Source: Dysidea avara (lineage: Eukaryota > Porifera > Demospongiae > Dictyoceratida > Dysideidae). Taken from it: DNA of 64,000 bases. Shown here piece after piece: positions 1-11,029 of this stretch. Numbering within the stretch: the first letter of the stretch is position 1; each line of letters starts with the position of its first letter. The notes under the pieces are model-generated. The model did not search any database and was not told where the DNA came from. It saw nothing but the letters and a program-made list of their open reading frames with translations. A program made the translations under genes and the position numbers. The stretch spans positions 33,413,790-33,477,789 of the forward strand of contig NC_089274.1 of assembly GCF_963678975.1 (NCBI RefSeq), given 5' to 3'.

Positions 1-1369
1 TCTTACATTCAGTTTTGTTAGCAGTATACGACTTCTGTTCATTGATTCTTCAACGTGTTAAACCCCAGAAATATTGTACAGAGTGGCAGTAGCTGGTAGG
101 CCATCTCTACCACCCCGACCTGTTTCCTGTAAATACATTTCAATGTCTGACGGGGAGCCCCAGTGAATAATATACCTCACATTTGGACAATCAATACCCA
201 TACCGAATGCCACTGTTGCAATCACTATACGCAACTTAGACTGGAGGTTACAGAATCCTTGTATGATCTTTTCTTTCACTGTGGGGTGTGTACATGATGT
301 AAACATATCAACCATTCGATATTTAGCTTTGTCTGGAGCTCCTATGGGATCTGTAAACTCCTCTTGTAACCTGCTTTTTATGTACAGATAAACCTCACTA
401 CACCCTCCTGTAGTATTATCATGTGTCCTACAAAATATAATTGTTCTTTCTGTGTTTGTTCTCTTCAATTTCAATTTTTCAACTAATGGTGCAAATACTT
501 CTTCAAGTGGTCCTGGTTTCTGGATCACAGTATATTTTACATTTGGCTTATTGGGTGAAACAGCAACGATGCTGACATTCCTCATACTTAGTATTTTGCA
601 AATATCTCGACGAGATTTGGTGGTGGCAGTTGCAGTCAATGCCATGATGTGCACATACTCTGGAATCAAACTGTGAACTTCTCCCAAGTTTGCAAACTCA
701 GTTCGAAAATTAGCTCCCCTACATAATAAGCAAATAACATTGGCTATATTTTAGTACATATTACTATAGTATTAAACATATTATATGTGTGCATCGTTTA
801 ACCATAATGTATCTACAGCTATGCAAAACCCACTGTACTTATTCATGATGACCCATCAAGTATGCAGTACTGCTGATACATGGTAGCTACGTACCACTTC
901 TTAACACAATGGGCTTCATCTACTACAAATGCAACCAGCCTCTGCTGGTACACAGGACCGGCTTTGCAGCATGTCTCTCCAAGTTGAATCTTTATTCTGG
1001 GCTCATGTAAACTAATTGATACTCTCTTTCGCACACTTTTCTTATTTCCTCATCACTGTTGGCACCTCCAACATACACTGCAGTTAGGTTCCTTTCCATC
1101 ATTGCTCTCACTTGATCCTTCATTAGACATATTAAAGGGCTCACAACAATAGCTACTGACTGGTGCAGTTGTTCAGGCCGCATCACACCAAAAGCTCGGG
1201 GAAGAATTGAATAACAGAGCGACTTTCCACTGCCTGTAGGTAAAGCAACAAAAACATCTCATCCTCTAATAAATTCTGAAATCGCTTCTAACTGCTTTGG
1301 CCTAAGTTCTCTATAACCAATGGTATTCACAACTTTGGTTAGAATTGCTTGTAATCGAGAATCACCCAT
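1..1369 (-). pseudogene. RecQ-like ATP-dependent DNA helicase, decayed, 3' end beyond the window
   Basis: RecQ helicases are 3'-5' DNA helicases of superfamily 2. Read leftward from the ATG at 1369, the helicase motifs come in order: GYRELRPKQLEAI, Walker [54 protein letters not shown] and [11 protein letters not shown] plausible intron runs from a GTACGT donor at 894 to an AG acceptor at 719-720 and restores the reading [11 protein letters not shown]. The gene is broken in at least three places: a TGA at 1259-1261 just before Walker A (RG-stop-DVFVALPTGSGKS), frame loss around 970-1010 between the MSPE and VYQQRLVAFVVDEAH segments, and a TAA at 58-60 followed by in-frame family-like sequence (HVEESMN). 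Motifs are otherwise well kept, so decay is recent. It could be one dead copy of a multigene RecQ-like family. Confidence 0.8.
719..894 (-). other. Intron of the RecQ-like pseudogene
   Basis: Donor GTACGT at 894 and acceptor TATGTAG ending at 719 join codon TG|G, giving Trp, between the DEAH-box exon and the ALTATAT exon. The 176-bp size fits the short introns seen in the DUS1L and eIF3b genes of this window. Confidence 0.65.
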
Positions 1370-1535
1370 TTTCTGGCACAAGAACAGTGCAGTGCAATTC
1401 GTGTAGCTAATTTGTCATTGTTCACAATAAGTATGTAAAAAATTCATATTTGATAATTTGTTTCGTCATTAAGTGCGCGAAGCGATTTGATTGGCTCTGC
1501 CAACATTCCGGCAGTGGTCCCAGAATGTGTGCAAC

Positions 1536-1588
1536 AGTGACCAGACGGTTTATTTACCGCCCTCACAAACCGTCTGGCACGCGAGACT
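1536..1588. repeat. Hairpin mini-element of the AGTCTCG family
   Basis: CCAGACGGTTTA at 1541 pairs with AAACCGTCTGG ending at 1577, and the block ends in CACGCGAGACT. On the minus strand it starts AGTCTCGCGTGCCAGACGG, close to the termini of the hairpins at 22606-22747 and 24488-24586. Confidence 0.55.
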
Positions 1589-2122
1589 ATTCACTTCATT
1601 GGTAAGGTTAAATTTCATCAGTAGGCATCCCATGAAATTTGTGGTATTTCAAGTCTTTTCATGGTGTTTCTATAATGGTAAATTCTCCACTAGCTCCATT
1701 TTCCATCTATCAAAAATAATTTCAAATATAGTAGCGTATTTATAAATACCGTGGACAGGTCTAGGAGGACTCTGAGGACGACTCACTTCACTTGGGAGTG
1801 ACCTGTAGTGAGTGCCGTGACGAGTGTATTGCGAAGAAATACTGTAAGTAATGTGACAGTGTATATTTATTGAGGTGAATACAATGTCAGGCGGATTTTC
1901 CGATCCGTCCTCGATCAGTTGGAATATACGGAACCTAGCTACCTAAAATTAGGGAAAAGCGCTCGTAGGATTAGAAACAGCATCTCTAGGATTAGGCCAC
2001 ACCAACTCTAGCTGTTTCCCATCCCGCACCGCTCTAACTATTCCATTATTCCGTATTCTTCCATTATTTTCCGGTTATTCTTGCATTCTGTACAGGCCCA
2101 TCTTGTATTAAACGGTAAGATA

Positions 2123-2599
2123 CAGGGACGGATCCAGGAGCTGGCAAGGGGAGGGAGTAAGTTGTAGGTAGTTGGGGAGAACCAGATTCCCTAGTTCAGT
2201 GCTGCATTTTTGAAGCAGCAAATAATCACCTATTAGTAGTGTCTCACTGTTGATTTTTGCCATTTTGGCCTTTTCAGATGGTTGTGAAGTCTTAAAAGCT
2301 GTTTACAAGGCTCTGAATGTCTTAAAGAACAGTAACATGATACTTATTTTTAGAGGCGCTTAGTACGGACGAAGGTGTTGGGTGACAATCTAAGTCAATC
2401 TACAGTTAGTTTAACATTCGTTTGCTTTGGTTTCAGGTGAATTTGTAGTAAAATGTGCATATTTTCATTAGTTGATGAACTGATCTTGGCCTGACATAAA
2501 GTTTAGAAGCTATTTTAATCAGAAGCATGGCTGGCTCCTCCACAAGGTTGGGGGGGGGGGGGCATTTGCCCCAAATTCCCCATCCTGGATCCGTCATTG
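2123..2599. mobile_element. Small nonautonomous DNA transposon, 5-bp target duplication AGATA
   Basis: Ends read CAGGGACGGATCCAGGA and, inverted, CAATGACGGATCCAGGATGG. AGATA stands at 2118-2122 and 2600-2604. The paralogous site in copy B (near 12038) reads TAAGATAATTACC with a single AGATA, which is the empty site. The 477-bp element has no transposase. Terminal sequence and target size resemble 8102-8718. hAT-like is my best guess for the superfamily, although 5 bp is shorter than the usual 8. Confidence 0.85.
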
Positions 2600-2673
2600 A
2601 GATAATTACCTGAATAGAAACCCAAAACGATACCGGTCTATAATTTATACTTGTACATATTATGTCTCTGTAA

Positions 2674-3051
2674 GGCCACTTCAACTAAATTTCTTGTTTC
2701 TCTGACCCGACCGACCCATAAAATTTGTGAATGAAATGTTTTTGTTCATTTTTAAGATCACGTGTTTGATCACATGAGCTTGTGGCGTCGATGTATTGTT
2801 GGTCATCCATATCTGCTATGCTTGGGGCAAGCTTGGTTATTACAAGAAGAGTTGTAAAAGCAGACTATGGATGGACGATTGGTCAATTAAATATACTAAT
2901 CATTATCGAACATTGTAGTTATACGTGTTGCCATAACTTCAGTTTTAAAAATTATTACCATGCACCTATTGTTATTTTATTTATACCTACCTACCAACCC
3001 ACTTTTCAACTAGTTTCAGTCCAAGAAACAAAAGATTTAGTTGAAGTGACC
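2674..3051. mobile_element. Harbinger-type MITE, target duplication TAA
   Basis: The 378-bp insert has terminal inverted repeats GGYCACTTCAACTAAAT... and TAA at 2671-2673 and 3052-3054. The matching position in copy B (12108-12110) has one TAA and no insert. A 3-bp TAA/TTA target duplication is characteristic of PIF/Harbinger elements. There is no coding capacity. Confidence 0.8.
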
Positions 3052-4536
3052 TAAGGGGAGAACGTTGGCAGGCTTTACCCTTTGTGTAACCCTTGTCAGG
3101 GCTCGTCCTTGTCTTTTGACAAAAATCGATAATCTAATCTAATGCACAGACCAGGTTGACACAAACCCAATCTCGGTTAACAATGAATGAACCTAGAATC
3201 GTAATTGTATAACTTACATCAGCACCATAGGGTCACTGATTACAACAAGTTGTATGGAGAAAATTTGTTCTCTGCATTTTTGGCAATCAACGAAAATTTA
3301 ATACCACTTGTTTAATAGTTAAAACAATCAAGGCCCCATTCCAAGCGATCAAGCAAATCTTGATTCGCAGATGGACTAGCTATTGGTAGTGACTACCCCT
3401 TGTAGTCAGTGACCCTGTGGTGCTGATGTAATTATGATTATAGATTCATTGTTACCTGAGGCTGGGTCTGTGCATTGGACTTGCTAGATTATCGATTTTT
3501 GTCAAAAGACAAGGGTTACACAAAAGGCAAAGCCTGCAAACGTTCTCCCCTTACAGAGACATAATATGTACAAGTGCAACTTCAGTGGGGTAGATATTAT
3601 AGACCGGTTTTGTTTTGTTTCATTTCATTTCCGGTTTCTATTTCGGTAATTATAACTTGCCTCTTGTAGCAGTGTCAGTTCATGTGTCAGCAATGTAGTC
3701 AAGTTGGCACAAATTCATGTAAGAGGAAGGTACAAGCTTAAGCATGCTTTCTACAGCTTTTTATAGTCGTGCCAGGAAAAAATGGGTTGAAAAGCTGCCA
3801 ATCTTATAATGAAAATGGACTGCCCGACCATATACTAATGTGCGCCTGAGTCCAGGATGGGAAACAGAATTATTTGGAGTGGCCTTAGGAACAGCACCCC
3901 TAGGATTAGGAACAGTGCAACTATAGCTTTTTATACTCAATCACCCAGTCAGTTTTTGATTGCCGATCTCAGAAATAGCTATGTAGGTTGTAGGGTTGGA
4001 ATTGAAGCACGGTGCTTTAAAACATACATTTTCCCTGAGGCTCTACATTAAAGAAAAATGGCACAATTGAATTAGGGAGCCATATGCATCTCACAGGAAG
4101 AAGTTTGTTACAAACAAAAACAGATATTATTGTCAGGGCTGGAGGTAGGAAAATTAGGCCATTGTAGATGTTTAAATTGCTACTAATATGGGTGATGCCT
4201 TGAGAGAGGAGTTGCTGTGAAGTGCAAAGCATGAGCATCTTCTAAAAGGAGGTCTTGGGGGCATGTTCTCCCAGGAAAATTTTTAAACATTAGAAACTCA
4301 GATATGCAATTTTTAGTGATATTTCACTGGTAGCTGTATGATATGCTTAGCCTTCCTTGTTCTTCGGACTTCTATGCTATATTATACATAGGTAGATTTG
4401 ACATACAGTGGGGCACAGCATGAAACTTGCTATATGCACGGGTATTGTATAGTTCAGATGGGGTCTTGGGGTGCAACTCCCAGAAGTTGCAAGCTAACTC
4501 TCTTACCCCACATTGTGCCATTTTCAAATTGTGTTT

Positions 4537-4655
4537 GATCTCGTGATTGTTCACCAGTATCACTTCATCAGATGAAGCAGTACTGATGGACAATCACGAG
4601 ATCGAAAACGACTGATGAAGCAATACTGGTGGACAATCATATGAGATCAAACGCT
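4537..4655. repeat. Palindromic block with a third direct copy, copy A
   Basis: GATCTCGTGATTGT followed by CACCAGTATCACTTCATC is mirrored by GATGAAGCAGTACTGATGG and ACAATCACGAGATC, then a further copy with GATGAAGCAATACTGG. The same arrangement is at 13776-13895 in copy B, so it predates the duplication. Confidence 0.7.
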
Positions 4656-5096
4656 ATTTGAAAATGGCATGATGTGGAATAAGAGAGTTTGCTCAGTAGT
4701 TCTATTGGACGAGTGGGTAGTTGAAGAGAGGAGTGATTTGTACCCATATCTCGTGAATGGTTGTACAAATTTAATGAAATTTGCTGTGTGGCCTATCCTA
4801 GTGTTGTTTTTTTTTGGACAGAAGGCGCCATGGAGCTATATATGCACTTGTAAAAATGCCATTTTCCTTCACTATCACTGTGTGGTGTGCTGGCTTTCTC
4901 AGCCACACAACACACTACTGTGCATCTTGATCTAAGCTTTAAAGTGGTAACTTGCATACCTTGATACTTGTTTTATCGCACAACCCTCTATGTAGTGTGT
5001 ACGTACGTACATATAACTAGTACGCAATTGAACATGTAAATAACAACCAAGTGTACAGAGTATAGCAACAACATGTTTCAATGTAGGAGACACATT

Positions 5097-6458
5097 ATGG
5101 ATGATCTAATAGAAGATGTTGATTTTGAGGATGATCATCAAAAGCCGAAGTTGATTTTGGCACTAGCAAAGATATTACTTCAGTGTGTTACCACATCATT
5201 GTGGCTGATGATATCAGTAGCTTGTCTACCACTGTTCTTGTTAGGTCTCCTCAAATGGGGATTACCCCCTACAATACCAGTTTGGTCCAGATTCTGTAAA
5301 TATTTTACTGCTGTGTTTACAGAAGGCAAGCCGAAAGAAAATATACCATTTACAAATCGAGTGTTGCTGTTTCTGATACTTTTCAATACACTTCTTAAGG
5401 TACCAGTCAATGGAGTGTGCTGGTATATAGATGAACTGTTATATCCTTCATACCACAAGGTTAATATTGATGAGCCAGTGTTCATGATTACAGCATCTCG
5501 TACTGGATCCACCCAGTTATGTCATTATTTGGAGAATGATACTAAAAATTTTATTTCTCCAACAGTAGCAGAAACTGCTTTACCTTACCTTTGGGTGTGG
5601 AAGTTAATAGTGTTAGTTGCTAATTCATTAGGGTTAAAACAAGAGCAAATGCTTAGCTTTACCCTATTTGGTAAAGAAGCTTTAAAACGTCATGAATTTG
5701 TGCTAAATAAATCTGATACATGGGATGGTTTAATTCGATCCTGGCATTTTGGTGTGCTTTCATCATATTTAGGGTGCTCTTTTATGAAATGGGGACTTTC
5801 ACCTATTAAAACAAATGAACCTTTCGATTATGAATTTTGGAAGAGTCATGAACAATTCACACATTGCATACTGAAAAAAGTGATATACTGCCGTGGTAAT
5901 CCTAATCAGCGTATGATAATCAAAGGACACTTTCTGACAATAGCAAAGGTCTTAGAGAAACAGTATCCTAAAGCAAAAATTTTTGTGGTTGTACGACATC
6001 CAGTGGATCGCATCCGCAGTTTGACTAACCTATTAAAAGTAGTTTCATGTGATGGACCATATAAAATGATGTATGGCTTGTTCCCTATGACTTGGAGGGT
6101 CGCTCGTGACTATGCAATTCATACACAAATTCCTTATTGTGAACAAGAAATGTTATTTTACAAAGATCCTGCTGACAACAAGCTTGTTATTCCATTCACT
6201 ATGTATGTGAACAACTTGAGTGCTACTCTTCAACGTATTTACTCATTTTGTAATCTCCCAATACCAGATGATGTAGTGTCTAATGCTATTAGAATACAAA
6301 GCACCACACATGATCGTACAGAGCACCGAGCTAGCTATGATCCTAACTTCAACAAAAGTCTGACCAGTTTAGGAGTCAATGAGACAAAGATAAAAGAGCA
6401 TCTTAGTGAGTACATTGCATGGATAAATACACTTGATGACTTCAAGAAAACAAATTAA
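5097..6458 (+). CDS. Membrane-anchored sulfotransferase-family protein, copy A (ST-A)
   Basis: Likely PAPS-dependent sulfotransferase of the Sulfotransfer_3 type, which moves a sulfuryl group from PAPS to an acceptor; the acceptor is unknown. 453 residues from the ATG at 5097. I chose that ATG because a splice-acceptor-like TTTCAATGTAG lies just upstream and ST-B and ST-C show the same layout; an in-frame ATG at 5073 adds 8 residues. Hydrophobic segments lie at about residues 27-56 and 88-107, predicting an N-terminal membrane anchor. The 5'-phosphosulfate loop is ITASRTGSTQL at about 132 and the 3'-phosphate motif is VVVRHPVDRIRSL at about 300. The loop has Ser where ST-B and ST-C have Pro (APRTGS). 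The coding region is a single exon. A polyadenylation signal AATAAA is at 6713. The C-terminal third is nearly identical to ST-B. Confidence 0.85.
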   Translation: MDDLIEDVDFEDDHQKPKLILALAKILLQCVTTSLWLMISVACLPLFLLGLLKWGLPPTIPVWSRFCKYFTAVFTEGKPKENIPFTNRVLLFLILFNTLLKVPVNGVCWYIDELLYPSYHKVNIDEPVFMITASRTGSTQLCHYLENDTKNFISPTVAETALPYLWVWKLIVLVANSLGLKQEQMLSFTLFGKEALKRHEFVLNKSDTWDGLIRSWHFGVLSSYLGCSFMKWGLSPIKTNEPFDYEFWKSHEQFTHCILKKVIYCRGNPNQRMIIKGHFLTIAKVLEKQYPKAKIFVVVRHPVDRIRSLTNLLKVVSCDGPYKMMYGLFPMTWRVARDYAIHTQIPYCEQEMLFYKDPADNKLVIPFTMYVNNLSATLQRIYSFCNLPIPDDVVSNAIRIQSTTHDRTEHRASYDPNFNKSLTSLGVNETKIKEHLSEYIAWINTLDDFKKTN

Positions 6459-8101
6459 CACTATTACTATGTACCCAAAGAACTTAGTAAGCTAACTATG
6501 ATTGTACATATTAATTACATTATACATGTAGATATGAACTTTTTAGACTAGTTACTACAATGATTCCTGCAAGATCACAGACCTGTGCATGTTGATGTGA
6601 GTAAAGCAACTGCGGTATATAAATGCATTTACAGATAGTTTGAATGCTGCATTTTATACTACGTACTTTTAGTCACTTGTTACATAAGCTCTCATGATGT
6701 GTATAAAAAGGCAATAAACAGTATCATATAGTATGGTAGTAACTGTATATGCTAGGGGTCATGGGGGTTTGCACTTTCTCACAAAAGAAACTACTGACCA
6801 GAAACCAACCTCGCAATGCCTTTATGGTACCTTGGCAGTATTAGTAAGTATAGCCAAGCCCAAAAGTGCCTTCAATACAACCTGAAATGCTTCCAATTGG
6901 TTGCTGTAAAATTTTAAATTTTTTAGAGAAACTTTCTACTGGCTGACTGACTGATGCCTTCAGACAATCATAACTTGATAACAATTGGGCCTACGCATTC
7001 ATATGAAAACAATAAGTCCAGTATATACCATTCTTTCTTTTAATGCAGTATGCGCATGTTCACCAGTCATACAAGAAGTAAATGGTACAATGAGAAATGA
7101 GGAATTTTAAGTTTGATTAGGGATCATAGAAAAACAAGGGAGGTCACATACACCCGAAAATAAATTATACTAGTGGATGTTTGCCGTATTTGCTTGGGTA
7201 AATGTCATAGCCTTATTTCCACAATTCGATGCAGAGACTATGGTAAAAATTTGGCTAGTTTTATAAACATCGGCAAATTAATAAATGTTGTGCAAAGCCA
7301 GGATTATAGTACATTACCAGTGGCGTAGCCAGGAAAAAATTTTTAACAAGGCGAAGTTTATAATTTATATTGATCTAATTGAGAGGGTCTGTTTTTGACT
7401 CAACTACATGATTCACAAACACTTTGACTTTCAAGCATGAGTGGTACAGCATTTTCATGTTGACTCTCTGGTTGGATGGAAGAAACTGTTTCAGAAGCTA
7501 AGACTCTGAACATTTTCTACACGCCATAAGTAATGCTCCTAGACCAAATGCTACAGTATGCTATGCTTCAATTATTAGACTAGTTCAACACAAAAAAACT
7601 GACTTGTTCCGGAGATATATTGAGTGGTCAGGCCATCCATGGACTGCAACAGAGCTAGGTCATAGCCATGCATGCACACCATATGTGACTTGACTGAATT
7701 TGACAAAACTCAAGCCTGCTCAGCCTGAATTATTGAGCATTTTTAGCTGCCTCGGTTGCCTCAATGGCACTGCATTGCAGCACGGGTCCAAACAAATACA
7801 TTGCATGCAGGGTTCAAACAAATTCATTAGCTAAAGTTCACGAATGCTTTTAAATTTTATTGATGATACATACAAAACTACAAATCACAGCATGTTTGAT
7901 ATATACAAGCCTCACAAGTTAGAAGACACAGTTTTACTGACTCAACACTTTACAGATCTAGAGAAAAGTTGAAATTGAATATCACAAGTATAGAAGTTTG
8001 TCAAAGGCTTGGTTCAGTGTTTATCAAACAATCTAAAACTGACCCATTCCCTAGGGCGTCCATTTGTGCTTAGGTAAAAATTGATTCTTCAATGTGTCCA
8101 T
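6459..8101. other. Intergenic, AT-rich, repeat remnants only
   Basis: No gene seen. At 6780-7030 lies one copy of a dispersed repeat containing GATGCCTTCAGACAA, shared with 18945-19375 and 33331-33425. At 7318 a hAT-like terminus CAGTGGCGTAGCCAGG begins, but I could not find its partner end. Confidence 0.5.
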
Positions 8102-8718
8102 CAAGGGTGGATTTAGGTTGGGGGGCTTGGAGGCCGCCACCCCTCCAAAATTTTAGTTAGAAAAATAGTAGAAGCTACAGTACAGGTGCAGTTATATCTA
8201 AAGCATGAAAACATGGAAAGAGTGAGAAGAGAAGAGCTAATCACTTCTAGGAGCCAACAAGAGGGGAACAAAGGGGTAAAAACCGCTAAACATCGAAATA
8301 CTCTAATAGAACAGTCAACTACTCTAATAGAACATCCATCATTAAAATTCTTTAAACTATAAAGAGCAAAAACCAACTCTCACTTTGAACTTATACTGCA
8401 GCATTATGTTGTGCTCTTTCTATGAAAGCTAGTTACCACTGCTAGAAAATAATGATTTCGCTTAGTTAAAGTGGCTCACAACACTTAATAAGATTCAGTC
8501 AATATTATTGCCAAATTCAATCTCAGAAAGCTAAATTTGCAAAAAATTTTCCTGTGAGGACATGTTCCAATTAAGACCTCTTAGATAAAGCATGCTCCTT
8601 GTGCTGAATGTTCTTCTCACACTGCACTACTAGTTGTATCAACCAGCTGCAGATGCCACATTTTTTAGCCCCACTATAAATGCCCCTAGCTTAGCACCTC
8701 CCCCTAGATCCGCCCCAG
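8102..8718. mobile_element. Nonautonomous DNA transposon, 5-bp target duplication TCCAT
   Basis: Starts CAAGGGTGGATTTAGG and ends, inverted, CTGGGGCGGATCTAGG. TCCAT flanks both sides (8097-8101 and 8719-8723). 617 bp, no transposase. Terminus and target size match the element at 2123-2599, so they form one family. An internal pair of ACTCTAATAGAAC motifs is at 8299-8335. Confidence 0.75.
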
Positions 8719-9545
8719 TCCATTGCTACCATACTTGGCCCCACACCAGGCCTGCTAGTGTGGTTCATCCAAAAAGGCAACATCCCTTTCACAATTAACT
8801 TCATATCTCTTTCAGATATCGTCATGTATAGATAACTGGTGGTCTGAAAAATAGGAGGCAAAGTTTACATAACATTTTTGCTAGGGACTCTGGCAGTCTG
8901 CGAATGTAGAGCTGATAAGCATCGCTCTTCCATCTCCCCATCATCTTTATATCAGTGTTTGTTATGCCTACCTCTTTTGCTATGTTGCTGCTTCAATCTG
9001 GCAGCTGTGTGTTATATGAGGTGTCATTTAACCCTGAGTGCTTAATTACACATGCATACACTTAATATTAAACACATCTACACTTGACAAACATATACAT
9101 GTGCCACAAGCATGTATATCTTTTGCACACATTCCATATGCATATGGTCAGTATGAGATTTCTATAAACTGTGTGTAGGGAAAGGCTGTGGCCCAGTATA
9201 ATATTCTTGTGATTACAAACTACTGTAGGTAACCATAAAGTAACTGGCTCCTCAAACTGAACATGTAGCTATTTAGGACAGAAATAAATGTATAAAGGCC
9301 ATGTACATAATATAAACTTAATTATTAGTTTCTCATCCCCACCCACATCACCATTTTTCTTAGGATTTGTTGCACCACTGGTGGCAATAGAGGCCAATTA
9401 ACACCTTTTATAGTTGGTATCTAGCAAGAGCAGTCTAAGAAAATTACATTTTGAGTTTAACTAATTCAGTTATCTAGTTTGTAAAAAAATAAAAATCCAC
9501 CCTCCAGTACTGCTATTTTGAGTACAGGAAGATGAGAAATTACTA

Positions 9546-9612
9546 ATTAAGTATTGTATTGTATTGTATTAATGCTTTACAGTGACCAGCACTGAAGGTC
9601 TGCAGCAACATG
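9546..9612 (-). repeat. SINE tail fragment
   Basis: TTACAGTGACCAGCACTGAA and the following bases match the 3' end of the SINE copies at 27752-28015 and 59331-59545. It is preceded by a (TATTG)n-like tail, as expected for a minus-strand SINE end. Confidence 0.6.
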
Positions 9613-10572
9613 TGTGTATGTGTCCTAAAGAAAAGTCGGATAAAGCGGCGGCTGTGATCAGTGCCACTACAGCAATCCTGTACACCACCATCAACGGATG
9701 GGTCATAAGTGTTTTACAATGATCAGGTGCTGCTGAGTAATTTTCAAGAATGCAGCAGTAAAAGTAGTAAACAGCAGCAGTTCAGTAATTATAGTAAGCC
9801 CGAGTCTCTGCAATGCAACAGATATAGTAATAGCAGTATAGCTGTTCTAAAGAGCAGCAGCAACAAAAGGCACAAATCATTTTTTGCAATCAATCATCTA
9901 GACTAGACGGTAGCGTGTATTTATTTATTAGTAGCTATACCGCATGCATGATAGTGCAGTCAGCAATACTGAGGGGGAAAAATGAGAAAATTATACATAT
10001 AGCCACATTGGTGTAGTAATTTGAAATGTTAATAGAAAATCAGCCAAAGTAATTCAGTACTGGAATCATTGTTAAATGTAGCTACGAGGACTCAGAATGA
10101 TTCAAGTTGAGTATAGCATACGCCCTTGTATACATGTACAGATAAAATTGATTTGATATATACTATATAGCTAGATGATCTTCGAAAAGTGTTGTAAAAT
10201 GATTGAAGTCTGGTGAGCTAACGATTTCTTCTGGGAGGGAGTTCCATATCTGTATACATGACCACTCCACTGGTGGATGGGAAGAAGAGTGCAGATATGT
10301 GTTCAGTTATGAGTTCCACTCTTGTGCTGTTCTGAAAGTGGAAAAAACTTTTGTATACAGTAGCAATCACTTAGGTGGTAGCGCGTGGGTATGACCCTCT
10401 AGGGCACAAGACTACCCCGACAAAAGTAGCTAACAATACACTATAACTACACAAACAAACTTCAACTTGGGCAGTCTAGTTTTTGTAAAGTGACTATTCT
10501 ATCAAGTTATTTATTGACTGCTCTATTAGAATATCTTGCTTACAAGCATGTCTAAGAAGTGGGCACTACTGG

Positions 10573-10805
10573 GATTTTTCGTCATGAAAATGGAATGAAA
10601 AATTTTGAAATACCTATAATTCATGGGGTGGTACCCATGAAATTGAACAACTCTCATGAAATCCAGTGAAATACATATGAAATAAAACCATGGAAAAAAA
10701 ACCGTATTTCATCTTCATTGGTAAGGTTCAATTTCATCGGTAGGCAACCCATGAAATTTGAAGATTTCATTGGTATTTCAAAATTTTCAGTCTCTTCATG
10801 GTGTT
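10573..10805. repeat. Palindromic ATTTCAT-rich MITE
   Basis: ATGAAAAATTTTGAAATACC on the left is mirrored by GGTATTTCAAAATTTTCA on the right, with several ATTTCAT/ATGAAAT words between. Copy A of the duplication keeps only the right half (about 1596-1690), so the duplication breakpoint lies in this element. Confidence 0.65.
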
Positions 10806-11029
10806 TCTATATGATAAACCATATTATATCGAAAATAATTTCAAATAACAGTAACGTGTTTATAAATACCGTGGACAAGTCTAGAGCCGGGGACTCTGAG
10901 GACGACTCACTTCACTTGGGAGCTCGCTTGGGAGTGACCTGTAGTGAGTGCCGTGACGAGTGTATCGCGAAGAAATACTGTAAGTAATGTGACAGCTATA
11001 TATTGAGGTGAATGCAATGTCAGGTAATC

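Larger units (their letters stand above)
1960..3915. repeat. Long imperfect inverted repeat (foldback element), copy A
   Basis: Left-arm blocks recur inverted on the right. Examples are GCTGTTTCCCATCC near 2010 versus GGATGGGAAACAG near 3855, the AGACCGG/CCGGTCT block, the CTTTTGACAAAAATCGAT block at 3113 versus ATCGATTTTTGTCAAAAG at 3493, and the ACATCAGCACC block at 3218 versus GGTGCTGATGT at 3419. The centre is near 3300. The left arm is interrupted by two younger insertions (2123-2599, 2674-3051). No coding region was recognised inside. Confidence 0.75.
1596..6435. repeat. Segmental duplication, copy A
   Basis: Nearly all of this stretch reappears at about 10716-15655 in the same orientation and order: an ATTTCAT-rich half-palindrome, a TATAAATACCGTGGACA block, a long foldback repeat, a small palindromic block and a sulfotransferase gene. 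Copy A carries two insertions that copy B lacks (2123-2599 and 2674-3051). Copy B carries a LINE fragment (11030-11811) and about 180 bp near 13560-13742 that copy A lacks. Homology fades at the sulfotransferase stop codons. The left breakpoint falls inside a palindromic element that is complete only in copy B (10573-10805). Confidence 0.85.

Noticed and set aside
7318-7340. hAT terminus CAGTGGCGTAGCCAGG as a complete element
   Set aside because: No inverted partner followed by the flank TACATTAC could be found downstream.
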